From the NCBI RefSeq assembly GCF_014196505.1, contig NZ_JACIDW010000008.1, positions 1 to 64,000 on the forward strand: DNA of 64,000 bases, in the 5' to 3' direction. Under the pieces are notes generated by a model. That model made no database searches and was not told the origin of the DNA. It was given only the letters and a program-made list of their open reading frames with translations. The translations under genes were made by a program, and so were the position numbers. This document shows positions 17,043 to 27,164 of this stretch, piece by piece; within the stretch, counting starts at the first letter, position 1, and every line of letters starts with the position of its first letter. This DNA is from Rhizobium metallidurans. Lineage in GTDB: Bacteria; Pseudomonadota; Alphaproteobacteria; Rhizobiales; Rhizobiaceae.

Positions 17043-17366
17043 CTATCCTAGGACCTCAAGCCCATGCTTCTCGACGACCGAGAGTAGTTTCAGCGCCAGA
17101 CCGCTCGGCCGCTTGGCGCCGCTCTCCCATTTCTGGACGGTGGATTCGCTGGTGTTTAGGTAGCGGGCAAAGACCGGCTGACTGACATTGTTGCGCTCGC
17201 GCAGCGCCTTGATCTCCTGCGGAGCGAGTTCCGGCGGCGCGGTCAGACATGCCTCGTCGAAACCACGCAGCGTCGCCTTATCGATGCCACCGACCTTGAA
17301 CAGCGCCTCCGCGGAGGAATGGATGGCCTCGAAGGCATCGGACTTGAACTTACGCCGGGTCGTCAT
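17043..17366 (-). CDS. Antitoxin-like helix-turn-helix protein (HigA-type)
   Basis: This 107-residue protein ends in a Cro/C1-type HTH: RERNNVSQPVFARYLNTSE, then TVQKWESGAKRPSG. ATG 17366 follows GGGAG by 8 nt. The toxin-first, antitoxin-second order with the RelE/HigB-like gene upstream is that of higBA-type systems, in which the HTH protein neutralises the toxin and represses the pair. The gap between them is 64 nt. It is convergent with phnF, the stops being 3 nt apart. Confidence 0.8.
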   Translation of the reverse strand: MTTRRKFKSDAFEAIHSSAEALFKVGGIDKATLRGFDEACLTAPPELAPQEIKALRERNNVSQPVFARYLNTSESTVQKWESGAKRPSGLALKLLSVVEKHGLEVLG

Positions 17367-17430
17367 TGCATATCTCCCTGAATTGGCCGACACGCAGCAA
17401 CTCTTCAACCTGACGGTCGTTCAATGCCGC

Positions 17431-17715
17431 TTAAGCCTTCGCAAGCTGGCGAAAGGCCACCAGTTCATCATCCTCGATATTCGCCCGATCCTGCTTGGCG
17501 AACAAGTATTCGTAGACCCAGAATTGACCGGCCTTTGTCAGAATGATCGAACGGTGCCTGTTGTCGTCGAGGCGCTTCTTGAAAACCCCGCCTCCGAGAT
17601 TGTCCGCCTGACCTTGCGCCACCTGACGGATCGCGCGGCACAGATCCGCGTCCGGAATGCGCGCCTTCCGTGCCGCCCTGGCAAACCACGATGTTTTGAA
17701 GACGCGCTCGCTCAC
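17431..17715 (-). CDS. RelE/HigB-like toxin
   Basis: About 94 residues from a GTG at 17715. It opens VFKTSWFARAARKA and continues DLCRAIRQVAQG, then LGGGVFKKRLDD, and ends YLFAKQDRANIEDDELVAF. This matches the RelE-superfamily toxin group (COG4737) that comes with a downstream XRE antitoxin; such toxins cut mRNA on the ribosome. The conserved LGGG-x-KKR and FAKxxRANI segments are present, so it is probably functional. No ATG is available at a sensible place, so GTG is inferred. Confidence 0.78.
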   Translation of the reverse strand: MSERVFKTSWFARAARKARIPDADLCRAIRQVAQGQADNLGGGVFKKRLDDNRHRSIILTKAGQFWVYEYLFAKQDRANIEDDELVAFRQLAKA

Positions 17716-17724
17716 CAAGAAAAA

Positions 17725-17741
17725 GTAGCACCAAGTGCTAC
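17725..17741. promoter_or_regulatory. Operator-like inverted repeat of the toxin-antitoxin pair
   Basis: GTAGCAC (17725-17731), CAA, GTGCTAC (17735-17741) is a perfect 7-bp dyad just upstream of the toxin start. It is where an autorepressing antitoxin would bind. Confidence 0.6.
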
Positions 17742-17760
17742 CGAATTCAAGATTTAGAAA

Positions 17761-17797
17761 TGCAAAAGGCGCGACCGCCAAGGTCGCGCCTTTTGCA
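17761..17797. terminator. Strong bidirectional terminator hairpin between gpmA and the toxin gene
   Basis: TGCAAAAGGCGCGACC (17761-17776) pairs perfectly over 16 bp with 17782-17797, with a 5-nt loop. The A4 and T4 runs are inside the stem, as in bidirectional terminators. It lies 17 nt beyond the gpmA stop. Confidence 0.8.
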
Positions 17798-17813
17798 GAA
17801 TATTCGATGGAGC

Positions 17814-18449
17814 TCAGTGCGCGCCGGACATGTCGCCGAGGACTTCCTTGGAAGCGACGGTCGAGTCGGCGTTGAGCTTGTAGACCATGGGAACGCCGGT
17901 CGCGAGGTTGACGCCGAGGATCTGTTCCTTGGTGAGCTTGTCGAGCACCATCACCAGCGAGCGCAGCGAGTTGCCGTGGGCGGCGACGAGCACGGTTTCG
18001 CCGCGCAGCACGCGGGGCAGGATTTCCGTCAGGTAATAGGGCCAGACGCGGGCGCCAGTGTCGCGCAGGCTTTCGCCACCCGGAGGGGGAACGTCGTAGG
18101 AGCGGCGCCAGATGTGGACCTGCTCTTCGCCCCACTTGGCACGGGCGTCGTCCTTGTTGAGGCCGGAGAGATCGCCGTAGTCGCGCTCGTTCAGCGCCTG
18201 GTCCTTGATCGTCTCAAGCCCGGTCTGGCCGACGTTCTCAAGGATGATCTTCAGCGTGTCCTGGGCGCGCTTCAGGTCGGAGGTGAAGGCGATGTCGAAC
18301 TTGATGCCGTAATCCGCGAGCGCCTTGCCGCCGGTGTTGGCTTCCTGAACGCCGAGCTCGGTGAGCTCCGGGTTCTTCCAGCCGGTGAAAAGGTTCTTCA
18401 GGTTCCAATCGCTCTGGCCGTGGCGAACGAGGACGAGGGTACCACTCAT
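17814..18449 (-). CDS. gpmA: 2,3-bisphosphoglycerate-dependent phosphoglycerate mutase
   Basis: This 211-residue enzyme interconverts 3- and 2-phosphoglycerate. The phosphohistidine motif [10 protein letters not shown] is at residues 7-16. The second histidine lies in [12 protein letters not shown], and the GESLRDT region is present. Short GpmA proteins of about 211 residues are usual in rhizobia. It follows dapB by 21 nt, probably as one transcript ended by the hairpin at 17761-17797. Confidence 0.95.
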   Translation of the reverse strand: MSGTLVLVRHGQSDWNLKNLFTGWKNPELTELGVQEANTGGKALADYGIKFDIAFTSDLKRAQDTLKIILENVGQTGLETIKDQALNERDYGDLSGLNKDDARAKWGEEQVHIWRRSYDVPPPGGESLRDTGARVWPYYLTEILPRVLRGETVLVAAHGNSLRSLVMVLDKLTKEQILGVNLATGVPMVYKLNADSTVASKEVLGDMSGAH

Positions 18450-18470
18450 GAGAAATGCCTCCGAAAAAGA

Positions 18471-19295
18471 TCAGTTTTGGGAAAGCCCGAGAACATCGAG
18501 CATGGAATAGAGACCGGGCTTCCTGTCGCGCGCCCAGAGCGCCGCCTTGACGGCGCCGCGCGCGAAGATGGAGCGGTCGCCGGCGCTGTGGGCCATGGAG
18601 ACGCGCTCGCCCTCGCCGGCGAAGATGACGGAATGTTCGCCGATGACGGAGCCGCCGCGAAGCGTGGCAAAGCCGATCGTGCCCGCTTCGCGCGGTCCGG
18701 TGTGGCCGTCGCGGACGCGCACGGAGTGGGTTGAAAGATCGATGCCACGGCCCTTGGCGGCGGCTTCACCGAGCAGCAGGGCGGTGCCCGAGGGGGCATC
18801 GACCTTGCGCTTGTGGTGCATTTCGAGGACCTCGATGTCCCAATCGGCGGGATCGAGCGCGCGCGCGGCCTGTTCGACCAGAACGCTGAGCAGATTGACG
18901 CCGAGGCCCATATTGCCAGACTTGACGATGCGGGCATGGCGGCTGGCGGCCGAGATCTTCCGTTCGTCCTCGACCGAGCAGCCTGTCGTGCCGATGATGT
19001 GGACGATGCGGGCCTGGGCGGCGAGCGCGGCGAATTCATTGGTGGTCGCCGGCGTGGTGAAATCGAGCACGCCATCGGCGTGCAAGAACGCGGCCAGCGG
19101 ATCGTCGCCGATCAGGATGCCGTTGGGGCCGAGGCCCGCGATCTCGCCAGCATCCTTGCCGATGAAGGGCGAGCCCGGGCGGCCGACGGCTGCGTGCAGT
19201 ACGACGCCTTCGATCTCGTGCACCATGCGGATGAGCGCCTGTCCCATGCGGCCCGCTGCACCAACCACCACCAGTTTCATCGCAGCATCGCTCAT
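18471..19295 (-). CDS. dapB: 4-hydroxy-tetrahydrodipicolinate reductase DapB
   Basis: This 274-residue NAD(P)H enzyme belongs to lysine/diaminopimelate synthesis. The nucleotide-binding [10 protein letters not shown] is at residues about 12-21. The catalytic region reads [15 protein letters not shown], with the HHxxKxDxPSGTA signature intact apart from normal variation. It is upstream of gpmA in the same direction; the pairing is common in Rhizobiaceae. Confidence 0.96.
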   Translation of the reverse strand: MSDAAMKLVVVGAAGRMGQALIRMVHEIEGVVLHAAVGRPGSPFIGKDAGEIAGLGPNGILIGDDPLAAFLHADGVLDFTTPATTNEFAALAAQARIVHIIGTTGCSVEDERKISAASRHARIVKSGNMGLGVNLLSVLVEQAARALDPADWDIEVLEMHHKRKVDAPSGTALLLGEAAAKGRGIDLSTHSVRVRDGHTGPREAGTIGFATLRGGSVIGEHSVIFAGEGERVSMAHSAGDRSIFARGAVKAALWARDRKPGLYSMLDVLGLSQN

Positions 19296-19318
19296 GTCAG
19301 GCGTCCATCATTCACGTA

Positions 19319-21106
19319 TCAGAAAGTCTCGGAGGCCGCGGGCCTCTGAAGATTGTTGAGGCGAGCGTAAAGACCGTCGCTACGCTTCGCAAGCGTCTCG
19401 TGATTGCCCTCTTCGACGACGCGGCCCTGCTGCATGACGACGATCTTGTCGGCGCGGACGACAGTGGAGAGGCGGTGGGCGATGACGACGACGGTGCGGC
19501 CGGTCATGGCTTCGTCGAGCGCCTTCTGGACGGCGGCTTCCGATTCGGTATCGAGCGCGGAGGTCGCTTCGTCGAGAAGCAGGATCGGCGCGTTGCGCAC
19601 CAGCGCGCGGGCGATCGACAGGCGCTGGCGCTGGCCGCCCGAGAGCGTCACGCCGTTTTCGCCGACCGGCGTGTCGTAGCCTTCCGGCTGGGCGACGATG
19701 AAATCGTGGGCATAGGCCAGACGCGCGGCTTCCTCGATCTCGGCATCGCTGGCATCGGGACGGCCGTAGCGGATGTTGTCGCGGATCGAGCCTTCGAAGA
19801 GATAGGGCTGCTGCGAGACATAGGCCAGCTGCTCGCGCAGCGACTTCTTGGTCACATGGGCGATGTCCTGGCCGTCGATCAGGATCTGGCCGGCCTTCGG
19901 ATCGTAGAAGCGCGGGATGAGATTGATGATCGTCGACTTGCCGGCGCCGGAGGGGCCGACGAGCGCGGTGGTCTTTCCGCCTTCGGCGACCATGTCGACG
20001 CCATCGAGCACATTGTCGTTGCCATAGGCGAAGGCGACGTGCCTCAGCTCGATGCGGGCCTCGGTGACGACCAGGGGCTTGGCATCCGGCAGGTCGCGCT
20101 GGCGCGGCTCCATGTCGAGCAGTTCGTAGATCATCCGCGCGTTGACGGCGGCGCGCTCCATCTGCACCTGCAGCTTGGCAAGGCGGCGGGCGGGATCGTA
20201 GGCCAGGAGCAGCGCGGTGACGAAGGAAAAGAAGGCGCCGGGCGGCACGTTCTGATAGATCGAGCGGTAGGCGGCATAGGCAAGAACGCTGGCGACGGCG
20301 AAACCGGCGAAGCTTTCGGTCATCGGCGCGTTGCGCTCCGACAGCCTTGCGATCTTGTTGGCGCGTCCCTCGGCGGCGACGATGATCTTGTTGACCTTCT
20401 CCTCGAGCTGGCCCTCCATCGTGAAGGCCTTGACGATGGAGATGCCCTGGATGGTCTCCTGCATGGCGCCGAGCACGTGGCTGTTGAGGTCGATCGCTTC
20501 CTTGGTGGCCTGGCGCAGGCGCTTGGAAAGGTAGCGCAGCGCCAGAAGCAGCGGCGGCGCCAGGATCAGGACGGCGAGGCTGAGCAGCGGGTCCTGATAG
20601 ACCATGACGCCGAGGAGCGCCACGAAGGTCAGGAGATCGCGGGCGGTGGAGGTGATCGTCAGGTTGAGGACATCGCGGATGCCGCCGACATTCTGGCTGA
20701 CCTGGGCGGCGATGCGGGCCGAGCGCGCCTCGTTGAAATAGCCGACCGACAGCGTCATCAGATGCACGTAGAGACGGCTCTGGTAACGGGCGACGATGTT
20801 GTTGCCGATCTTCGACAGCGCCACCGCCTGGCCATAGCTGGCGAAGCCGCGCACGACGAAGGCGATGAAGATCGCCAGACAGATGATCCACACGACATCG
20901 GCACGCCGGTTGGCGAAGGCCTCGTCGATGATCGAGCGCATGATCCAGGCGGTAAAGGCCGTCGACAGCGCGACGAGGACAAGACAGCCGATGGCGACGA
21001 CGTAGCCCCAGATGTGCTCGCGGCCGTTTTCAGCGATGATGCGCTTCAGAACGGCGGTGACCGTACCGCTGTCAACGGGTCGCTGCTGGGGATCGGATGA
21101 ACGCAA
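19319..21106 (-). CDS. ABC exporter with fused membrane and ATPase domains (MsbA-like)
   Basis: This 595-residue half-transporter has a six-helix export domain (residues about 35-325), then an ATPase domain with Walker A GPSGAGKST, signature [15 protein letters not shown], and Walker B LLLDEATSALD followed by the H-loop IAHRLST. It resembles MsbA-type lipid or multidrug exporters acting as a homodimer in the inner membrane; the cargo cannot be read from sequence. The frame starts with TTG at 21106, preceded by AGGAAG, which is an acceptable start. It ends 23 nt before dapB begins. Confidence 0.9.
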   Translation of the reverse strand: MRSSDPQQRPVDSGTVTAVLKRIIAENGREHIWGYVVAIGCLVLVALSTAFTAWIMRSIIDEAFANRRADVVWIICLAIFIAFVVRGFASYGQAVALSKIGNNIVARYQSRLYVHLMTLSVGYFNEARSARIAAQVSQNVGGIRDVLNLTITSTARDLLTFVALLGVMVYQDPLLSLAVLILAPPLLLALRYLSKRLRQATKEAIDLNSHVLGAMQETIQGISIVKAFTMEGQLEEKVNKIIVAAEGRANKIARLSERNAPMTESFAGFAVASVLAYAAYRSIYQNVPPGAFFSFVTALLLAYDPARRLAKLQVQMERAAVNARMIYELLDMEPRQRDLPDAKPLVVTEARIELRHVAFAYGNDNVLDGVDMVAEGGKTTALVGPSGAGKSTIINLIPRFYDPKAGQILIDGQDIAHVTKKSLREQLAYVSQQPYLFEGSIRDNIRYGRPDASDAEIEEAARLAYAHDFIVAQPEGYDTPVGENGVTLSGGQRQRLSIARALVRNAPILLLDEATSALDTESEAAVQKALDEAMTGRTVVVIAHRLSTVVRADKIVVMQQGRVVEEGNHETLAKRSDGLYARLNNLQRPAASETF

Positions 21107-21199
21107 TAAAGACTTCCTGTCTCGTGGTCATGCGAGCCGCAAGTGCGGCCCGCGCTCGAGCGGCTCTATAAAGAGTTGACGCCCGTTTGGCTAGATCGG

Positions 21200-22231
21200 C
21201 TATCGACCCCAGCGCCGGCCATCGGTCGACACGCCGAACGTATCGGGCCGGCGGGCGTAGGAGGAGAGGCCTGAAAGCGCCGCCAGCGGATGGGTGACGA
21301 CATAGGTCGGGATGGTCGAGAGAAGTGCCGTATGCGGCGCCTTGTCCTCGAAACCGGCGCGAAACTCGGGCTTGCGCAGCGCACCCAGGATCTTCTGGCT
21401 GATGCCGCCGGAGAGGAAGACGCCGCCACGGGCCATGAAGATCATCGCCATGTCGCCGGCAACGCGGCCGAGATAGGTCGAAAACAGCGAGATGGTCTCG
21501 ACGGCGACCGGGTCGCTTTCGGCCAACGCATGCGAGGTGATGTCGGCCGGATCGCTGTATCTGGGCGCGATGCCATCGGCGGCGCAGATGGCGCGGTAGA
21601 GATTGACGATGCCTCGGCCGGAGAGGATCTGCTCGGCGGACACGCGGCCCTCGATGGTCTCGACATGGGGGAAGATTTCGAGATCGCGCTTGCTGCGCGG
21701 CCCGAGATCGACGTGGCCGCCCTCGCCCGGAACCGGGATCCAGGCGCCGCGCGCATGCACGAGGCCGCCGACGCCGAGGCCGGTGCCCGGCCCGAGCACG
21801 ACGCGGGAGGCGACCATGTCCTCATGGGCGTCGGGATTGCCGAGACGCTCGCGGTGCTCCGGCGCCAGATCGGAGATGGCGAGCGCCTGCGCCTCGAAAT
21901 CGTTGACGACGAGAACATCCTCGAGCCCAAGATTTTCGATCATGGTCCTGGGGCGAACGACCCAGTCGCAATTGGTCAGCGGGATCTCGTCGTCGCTGAT
22001 CGGGCCGGCGACCGCGAGGATCGCCGAACGCGGCTTGACCGCGCTCTTTTCCAGGATGGTGGCGCGGATGGCGTCGTCGATGGTCTCGAAATCGGCGGTG
22101 CGCACGTTCGGGAAATTGACCTGTTCGGCATCCGCCGTCTCGATGATGGCGAAACGGGCGTTGGTTCCGCCGATATCGCCGATCAGGATCGGGAAGGGCA
22201 TGGAGGCGTCGCTGGTATCGAGCTGGTGCAT
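21200..22231 (-). CDS. glk: Glucokinase
   Basis: This 343-residue ATP-dependent glucokinase phosphorylates glucose at C6. It shows the phosphate-binding [12 protein letters not shown] near residues 17-28, the sugar-binding NDFEAQALA region, and [12 protein letters not shown] with the [11 protein letters not shown] loop, as in the bacterial Glk (non-ROK) family. A start at the second Met (residue 11) is possible. The gene precedes the exporter gene on the same strand and follows mgsA. Confidence 0.95.
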   Translation of the reverse strand: MHQLDTSDASMPFPILIGDIGGTNARFAIIETADAEQVNFPNVRTADFETIDDAIRATILEKSAVKPRSAILAVAGPISDDEIPLTNCDWVVRPRTMIENLGLEDVLVVNDFEAQALAISDLAPEHRERLGNPDAHEDMVASRVVLGPGTGLGVGGLVHARGAWIPVPGEGGHVDLGPRSKRDLEIFPHVETIEGRVSAEQILSGRGIVNLYRAICAADGIAPRYSDPADITSHALAESDPVAVETISLFSTYLGRVAGDMAMIFMARGGVFLSGGISQKILGALRKPEFRAGFEDKAPHTALLSTIPTYVVTHPLAALSGLSSYARRPDTFGVSTDGRRWGR

Positions 22232-22264
22232 GGCAGGTTCCGTTGTTGCGCGTCGGCGCGCCGC

Positions 22265-22648
22265 TTAGGCGTGAAGATTGGCGATCAGCCTGTCGGCCGT
22301 GGCCTCGTTGAGCGCCATTGGGATATCATAGACGATCGCGAGACGCATCAAGGCCTTGACGTCGACATCGTGCGGCATGGGTGTCAGCGGGTCGACGAAA
22401 AAGATCAGGGCATCGACCTCGCCGGTGGCGATGAGCGCGCCGATCTGCTGGTCGCCACCGAGCGGGCCGCTCTTCAAGCGTGTGACATCGAGCGCGGGAG
22501 CGGCGTCGAGAACGCGGCCGCCCGTGGTTCCCGTCGCGAAGATCGTCCAGTGCGTCCTGAGCGTTTCCTCGTTGCGGCGGGCGAACTCCGCCATTTCGTC
22601 CTTCTTCTGGTCATGCGCGATGAGCGCAAGGCACTTGCGGCCGGCCAT
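22265..22648 (-). CDS. mgsA: Methylglyoxal synthase
   Basis: This enzyme of about 127 residues converts dihydroxyacetone phosphate to methylglyoxal. It has the [15 protein letters not shown] opening, TGTTGG, and GGDQQIGA followed by DxLIFFxDPL, with the catalytic Asp/His set of the family. ATG 22648 follows AGGGGGGAG by about 6 nt and gives the usual length; the open frame extends ten codons more. It sits 33 nt upstream of glk, so both are likely co-transcribed. Confidence 0.94.
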   Translation of the reverse strand: MAGRKCLALIAHDQKKDEMAEFARRNEETLRTHWTIFATGTTGGRVLDAAPALDVTRLKSGPLGGDQQIGALIATGEVDALIFFVDPLTPMPHDVDVKALMRLAIVYDIPMALNEATADRLIANLHA

Positions 22649-22759
22649 CAGAAGCTCCCCCCTCATATTCACTGGCATAATTCAATCGATTTGACCGCTT
22701 CTATACGAAGCGATCAGGGTTTTAAAGTGCGGGATAGCGGTGTTTCACCGCGCCGCGTG

Positions 22760-23833
22760 TCATTGCGCGGCGGGCTTGTCATCAGGGACGGGGCCGAGAT
22801 CGGGCAGCTCTTCGTCGCTGGCCGCCGCCGGCTGCGCGGCGGGGGCAACGCCGAGCGCCTCGGCGGCCGAGGCGCCGCCATAGGTCGCCGCGCGCATCGA
22901 GGAGACGGCCGGGGCGTCGAGAACAGCCTGGCAGGCCTTGGGCAGATCGGAGACCATGACCTCGCGCGGCTTGACCGGCTTGGCATCCGGCTTCGGCGGC
23001 TTGGGCTTTGCCCAGGGCGCTGGGGTGAACCACCAGGCGAGCGACTGGTCACAGCCGTCTCCCGCCGCGACCGGGGCCTGCGGCTTGCAATTGGCCGCGC
23101 CCGGCGGGCATTTGAGCCGGACGTGGAAGTGGGCGTCGTGGCCGTATTCCGGGCGCAGCTTGCCGAGATTGGTGCGGTCGCCCGTCCAGGTGTCGCACAT
23201 CTTCTTCTTGATCGCCGGATTGACGAAGATGCGCTGCACCTCGGGGTAGCTCGCGGCCCGCACCAACAGGCGCGCCTGGGCCGCGCTCCAGACATTGGGA
23301 TCGATCGTCAGAAACGCGTCCTTCTTCAGCATCGAGGTGAAGGGCAGTGCCTCGCGCTGGTCCGTGGTCATGCGGTAGGATGGCATCGGCTTCAGCCAGA
23401 TATCGGCGTCGAGGCCGATCTGGTGCGAGGCGTGGCCATTGAACATCGGCCCGCCGCGCGGCTGGGAGATATCGCCGATCAGAAGACCCGGCCAGCCGTC
23501 ATATCTGGCGGCGTCGCGCGACAGCTGTTCGATGAAGGACAGCATGGCCGGATTGCCCCAGCGGCGGTTGCGCGACAGGCGCATGGCCTGCCAGGTCGGA
23601 CCATCGGTCGGCAGCGCTTCGGCGCCGGTCATGCAGCCCTTGGCGTAGAAGCCGAAAGGTTGCGGGCCGCCTTGCGTGGGAAGCTGAACGCCGCCGAAGA
23701 TCGCCTTGGCGCTGCCGGGGCTCGGCTGTTTCTGCTGGGCGGCGGCATCGCCGGCGACGAGGCTGACGCCAATCAAGCCAGCCAATGCCAGTTTACCGAT
23801 GGAGGAGAGCGCCTGCGCGATACGGAGAGCCAT
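22760..23833 (-). CDS. mepA: Penicillin-insensitive murein endopeptidase MepA
   Basis: This 357-residue periplasmic LAS metallopeptidase cuts D-Ala-DAP crosslinks in peptidoglycan. A signal peptide (residues about 1-32, ending AAAQ) is followed by the zinc-ligand motif GHASHQIGLDADIW and the second motif GHDAHFHVRLKCP. The C-terminal 90 residues are a proline/alanine-rich tail, longer than in E. coli. Probably a single gene; the upstream gap to yejA carries both promoters. Confidence 0.93.
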   Translation of the reverse strand: MALRIAQALSSIGKLALAGLIGVSLVAGDAAAQQKQPSPGSAKAIFGGVQLPTQGGPQPFGFYAKGCMTGAEALPTDGPTWQAMRLSRNRRWGNPAMLSFIEQLSRDAARYDGWPGLLIGDISQPRGGPMFNGHASHQIGLDADIWLKPMPSYRMTTDQREALPFTSMLKKDAFLTIDPNVWSAAQARLLVRAASYPEVQRIFVNPAIKKKMCDTWTGDRTNLGKLRPEYGHDAHFHVRLKCPPGAANCKPQAPVAAGDGCDQSLAWWFTPAPWAKPKPPKPDAKPVKPREVMVSDLPKACQAVLDAPAVSSMRAATYGGASAAEALGVAPAAQPAAASDEELPDLGPVPDDKPAAQ

Positions 23834-24075
23834 GCCGTGTCCTGAACTGCTGCCCGATTGGGTCGAGTGATTTGTATTAGACTTATCGTGAAAAGCGATT
23901 CTGGTGAATCGATGTTTTTCACGGCCGCCGTGGGCCTTGCGTCGGACGCGTCGCGGCGGCTTGTTGCTCCCTTGCGCTCACATTTGCGCGAAGCCGGATA
24001 AAAAAGGTGGCGTCACCTGTTTTTCGCCTGCATTTCGCCTATCCTCGGACGAAGCGAAACAATTGGGGCTGGCGA

Positions 24076-25914
24076 ATGGCGCGTGCGTGGTCGAGACTTG
24101 GTTTGGTGTTTTCCCTACTGGGCGCTGCCGCCCTGCCCTTGCAGGCCGTGGCCCAGGAGCCGACTTTCAAGATCGGCAGCTCCGTCATCGGCGAGCTGAA
24201 ATACAAGCCGGGCTTCAAGTATTTCGACTACGTCAATCCGGATGCGCCGAAGGGCGGCAATCTCAGACTATCGGCATCGGGCACCTACGACACGTTCAAC
24301 CCGCTGCTGTCCAAGGGCCAAGCCGCCGTTGGGCTGACGCTGCCCTTCGAGACGCTGATGAAACCCGCAAAAGACGAGCCGCTTGCCTCCTACGGGCTGC
24401 TGGCGGAGGGGCTTTCCTACCCCGACGACGTCTCGAGCGCGACGTTCAGGCTGCGCGCCGAGGCCAAGTGGGCGGATGGAAAGCCCGTCACGCCCGAGGA
24501 CGTGATCTTCAGCTTCGACAAGGTGAAGGAGCTCAACCCGCTCGCTTCCAACTACTACGCGCACGTGGTGAAGGCCGAGAAATCGGGCGAGCGCGACGTT
24601 ACCTTCACCTTCAACGAGAAGAACAACAAGGAACTGCCCGATATACTGGGGCAGCTGGTCGTGGTGCCGAAGCACTGGTGGGAAGGCACCGGGCCCGACG
24701 GCAAGCCGCGCGATATCGCCAAGACGACGCTTGAACCCGTGATGGGCTCCGGCCCCTACAAGATCGCCGCCTTCTCGGCGGGCGCCACGATCCGCTACGA
24801 GCTGCGCGACGACTACTGGGGCAAGGATCTCAACGTCAATGTCGGCCAGAACAACTTCGGCTCGATCACCTACACCTATTACGGCGACCGGGACGTCGAG
24901 TTCGAGGCCTTCAGGGCCGGCAACAGCGACTTCTGGCAGGAGACGCTCGCGGCGCGCTGGGCTACCGGCTACGACTTTCCCGCCGTCAAGGAAGGGCGCG
25001 TGAAGAAGGAGGACGTGCCGAATGCGCTGCGCGCCACCGGCATCATGCAGGCGATGGTCACCAACACGCGGCGCGACGTCTTCAAGGACGAGAAGGTGCG
25101 CGAGGCGCTGAACTACGGCTTCGACTTCGAGGAGCTCAACCGCACCGTCGCCTTCAACAGCTACAAGCGCATCGACAGCTATTTCTGGAACACCGAGCTT
25201 GCGTCGTCCGGCCTGCCTCAGGGGCGCGAACTGGAGATCCTCAACGGTCTCAAGGACAAGCTTTCGCCCGACGTCTTCACCAAGGCCTATTCGAACCCTG
25301 TTGGCGGCGACCCGCAGAAGAGTCGCGACAACCTGCGCACGGCGATCAAGCTGCTCAAGGAGGCCGGCTGGGAGATCAAGGGCAACCGTATGGTCAATAC
25401 CGCGACGGGCAAGCCGATGAGCTTCGAGATCCTGCTGTCGAGCCCGGTATTCGAGCGCTGGGCGGTGCCCTACGCCAACAACCTGAAGAAGATCGGCATC
25501 GATGCGCGCGTGCGCACCGTGGACGCCTCGCAATATACCAACCGGGTGCGCAGCTTCGACTACGACGTGATCTGGAACGTTTGGGCGCAGACGATGAACC
25601 CCGGCAACGAACAGGCCGATTTCTGGGGCTCGGGCTCCGCCAACCAGCAGGGCTCGCGCAACTATGCCGGCATTTCCGACCCCGCGGTCGACGCGCTGAT
25701 CCGCATGGTGATCTTCGCGCCCAACCGCGACGAGCAGGTGGCGGCGATCAAGGCGCTCGACCGCGTGCTGATGGCGGGACACTATGTGGTGCCGCTGTTT
25801 TATCGCGATACGCAGTCGATCACCTACTGGAACACGATCACCCGGCCGGCCGACTACCCGGCCTACTCGACCGGTTTTCCGGATGTCTGGTGGTCGTCTT
25901 CCGCGCAAAAGTGA
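24076..25914 (+). CDS. yejA: Peptide ABC transporter substrate-binding protein YejA
   Basis: This periplasmic binding protein (612 residues) belongs to the oligopeptide/microcin C-type importer. ATG 24076 gives a clear signal peptide (MARAWSRLGLVF... cut after AVAQ); the frame opens 23 codons earlier without a signal. The SBP-5 features FDYVNPDAPKGGNLRL and GTYDTFNPLLSKG at the mature N-terminus are characteristic of YejA. It is the first gene of yejABEF. Confidence 0.93.
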   Translation: MARAWSRLGLVFSLLGAAALPLQAVAQEPTFKIGSSVIGELKYKPGFKYFDYVNPDAPKGGNLRLSASGTYDTFNPLLSKGQAAVGLTLPFETLMKPAKDEPLASYGLLAEGLSYPDDVSSATFRLRAEAKWADGKPVTPEDVIFSFDKVKELNPLASNYYAHVVKAEKSGERDVTFTFNEKNNKELPDILGQLVVVPKHWWEGTGPDGKPRDIAKTTLEPVMGSGPYKIAAFSAGATIRYELRDDYWGKDLNVNVGQNNFGSITYTYYGDRDVEFEAFRAGNSDFWQETLAARWATGYDFPAVKEGRVKKEDVPNALRATGIMQAMVTNTRRDVFKDEKVREALNYGFDFEELNRTVAFNSYKRIDSYFWNTELASSGLPQGRELEILNGLKDKLSPDVFTKAYSNPVGGDPQKSRDNLRTAIKLLKEAGWEIKGNRMVNTATGKPMSFEILLSSPVFERWAVPYANNLKKIGIDARVRTVDASQYTNRVRSFDYDVIWNVWAQTMNPGNEQADFWGSGSANQQGSRNYAGISDPAVDALIRMVIFAPNRDEQVAAIKALDRVLMAGHYVVPLFYRDTQSITYWNTITRPADYPAYSTGFPDVWWSSSAQK

Positions 25915-26072
25915 GCGGGCTTGCATTGGCCAGGCGGCTGGGCTCCAAATGGGCCAACCGAATCACTTCGGACGATGATCAGCGCCGGGACGAAACGGCA
26001 AAGGAAGGCTTGACGATTGAGCGGCGATAGACTGGACAGCCCACGACAGAACTCCCCGGAGGCCGCTTACTG

Positions 26073-27164
26073 ATGGGAGCCTATATCCTTCGCCGCCTGC
26101 TTCTGATGATCCCGACGATCGTCGGCATCATGGCCATCTCGTTCACCGTCATCCAGTTCGCGCCGGGCGGGCCCGTCGAGCAGGTGATCGCGCAGCTGAC
26201 CGGCGATGCGCAGGGCGCTGACGCCCGCCTTTCGGGCGGCGGCGGCGACCTGATGGGCTCCGGAATGGATGACGGCGGCTCGAAATATCGCGGCGCGCAG
26301 GGGCTCGATCCGGAGCTGATCAAGAAGCTCGAGAAGCAGTTCGGCTTCGACAAGCCGCCGCTGACGCGCTTCGGCGAGATGATGTGGAACTATATCCGCT
26401 TCGATTTCGGCGAGAGCTTCTTCCGCAACACGTCCGTTCTCGATCTGATCAAGGAGAAGCTGCCGGTCTCGGCCTCGCTCGGCATCTGGATCATGATCTT
26501 CTCCTACGGCATCTCCATTCCGCTCGGCATCCGCAAGGCGGTGAAGGACGGCTCGACCTTCGACGTATGGACATCGGGCGTGATCATCATCGGCTATGCC
26601 GTTCCGAGCTTCCTGTTCGGTATCCTGCTGATCGTGCTTTTCGCTGGCGGGTCGTTCTACGACTGGTTTCCGCTGCGCGGTCTCGTCTCCGACAATTTCG
26701 ACCAGCTTGCGTGGTGGCAGAAGCCGCTCGACTATTTCTGGCACCTGACGCTGCCGCTGATCTCGCTGTCGCTGGCGGCTTTCGCGACGACGACGCTGCT
26801 CACCAAGAACTCCTTCATCGAGGAGATCAAGAAGCAGTATGTGGTGACGGCGCGGGCCAAGGGGCTGAACGAGCGCAAGGTGCTCTACGGCCACGTATTC
26901 CGCAACGCCATGCTGATCATCATCGCCGGCTTTCCCGGCGCCTTCATCTCCGCCTTCTTCACCGGCTCGCTGCTGATCGAGAACATCTTCTCGCTCGATG
27001 GACTGGGGCGGCTCGGCTATCTCTCGGTGGTCAACCGCGACTATCCGATCGTGTTCGCGACGCTCTACATCTTCTCGCTGCTCGGCCTCTTCGTCAGCCT
27101 GATCTCCGACCTGATCTACACCTGGATCGATCCGCGCATCGACTTCGAGCGGAGGGACGTGTGA
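26073..27164 (+). CDS. yejB: Peptide ABC transporter permease YejB
   Basis: This 363-residue inner-membrane permease begins [16 protein letters not shown], the usual opening of DppB/OppB-type permeases. It carries a YejB-specific insert ([16 protein letters not shown] region, residues about 60-85). The coupling segment [18 protein letters not shown] is present. Its stop overlaps the yejE start by one base. Confidence 0.94.
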   Translation: MGAYILRRLLLMIPTIVGIMAISFTVIQFAPGGPVEQVIAQLTGDAQGADARLSGGGGDLMGSGMDDGGSKYRGAQGLDPELIKKLEKQFGFDKPPLTRFGEMMWNYIRFDFGESFFRNTSVLDLIKEKLPVSASLGIWIMIFSYGISIPLGIRKAVKDGSTFDVWTSGVIIIGYAVPSFLFGILLIVLFAGGSFYDWFPLRGLVSDNFDQLAWWQKPLDYFWHLTLPLISLSLAAFATTTLLTKNSFIEEIKKQYVVTARAKGLNERKVLYGHVFRNAMLIIIAGFPGAFISAFFTGSLLIENIFSLDGLGRLGYLSVVNRDYPIVFATLYIFSLLGLFVSLISDLIYTWIDPRIDFERRDV

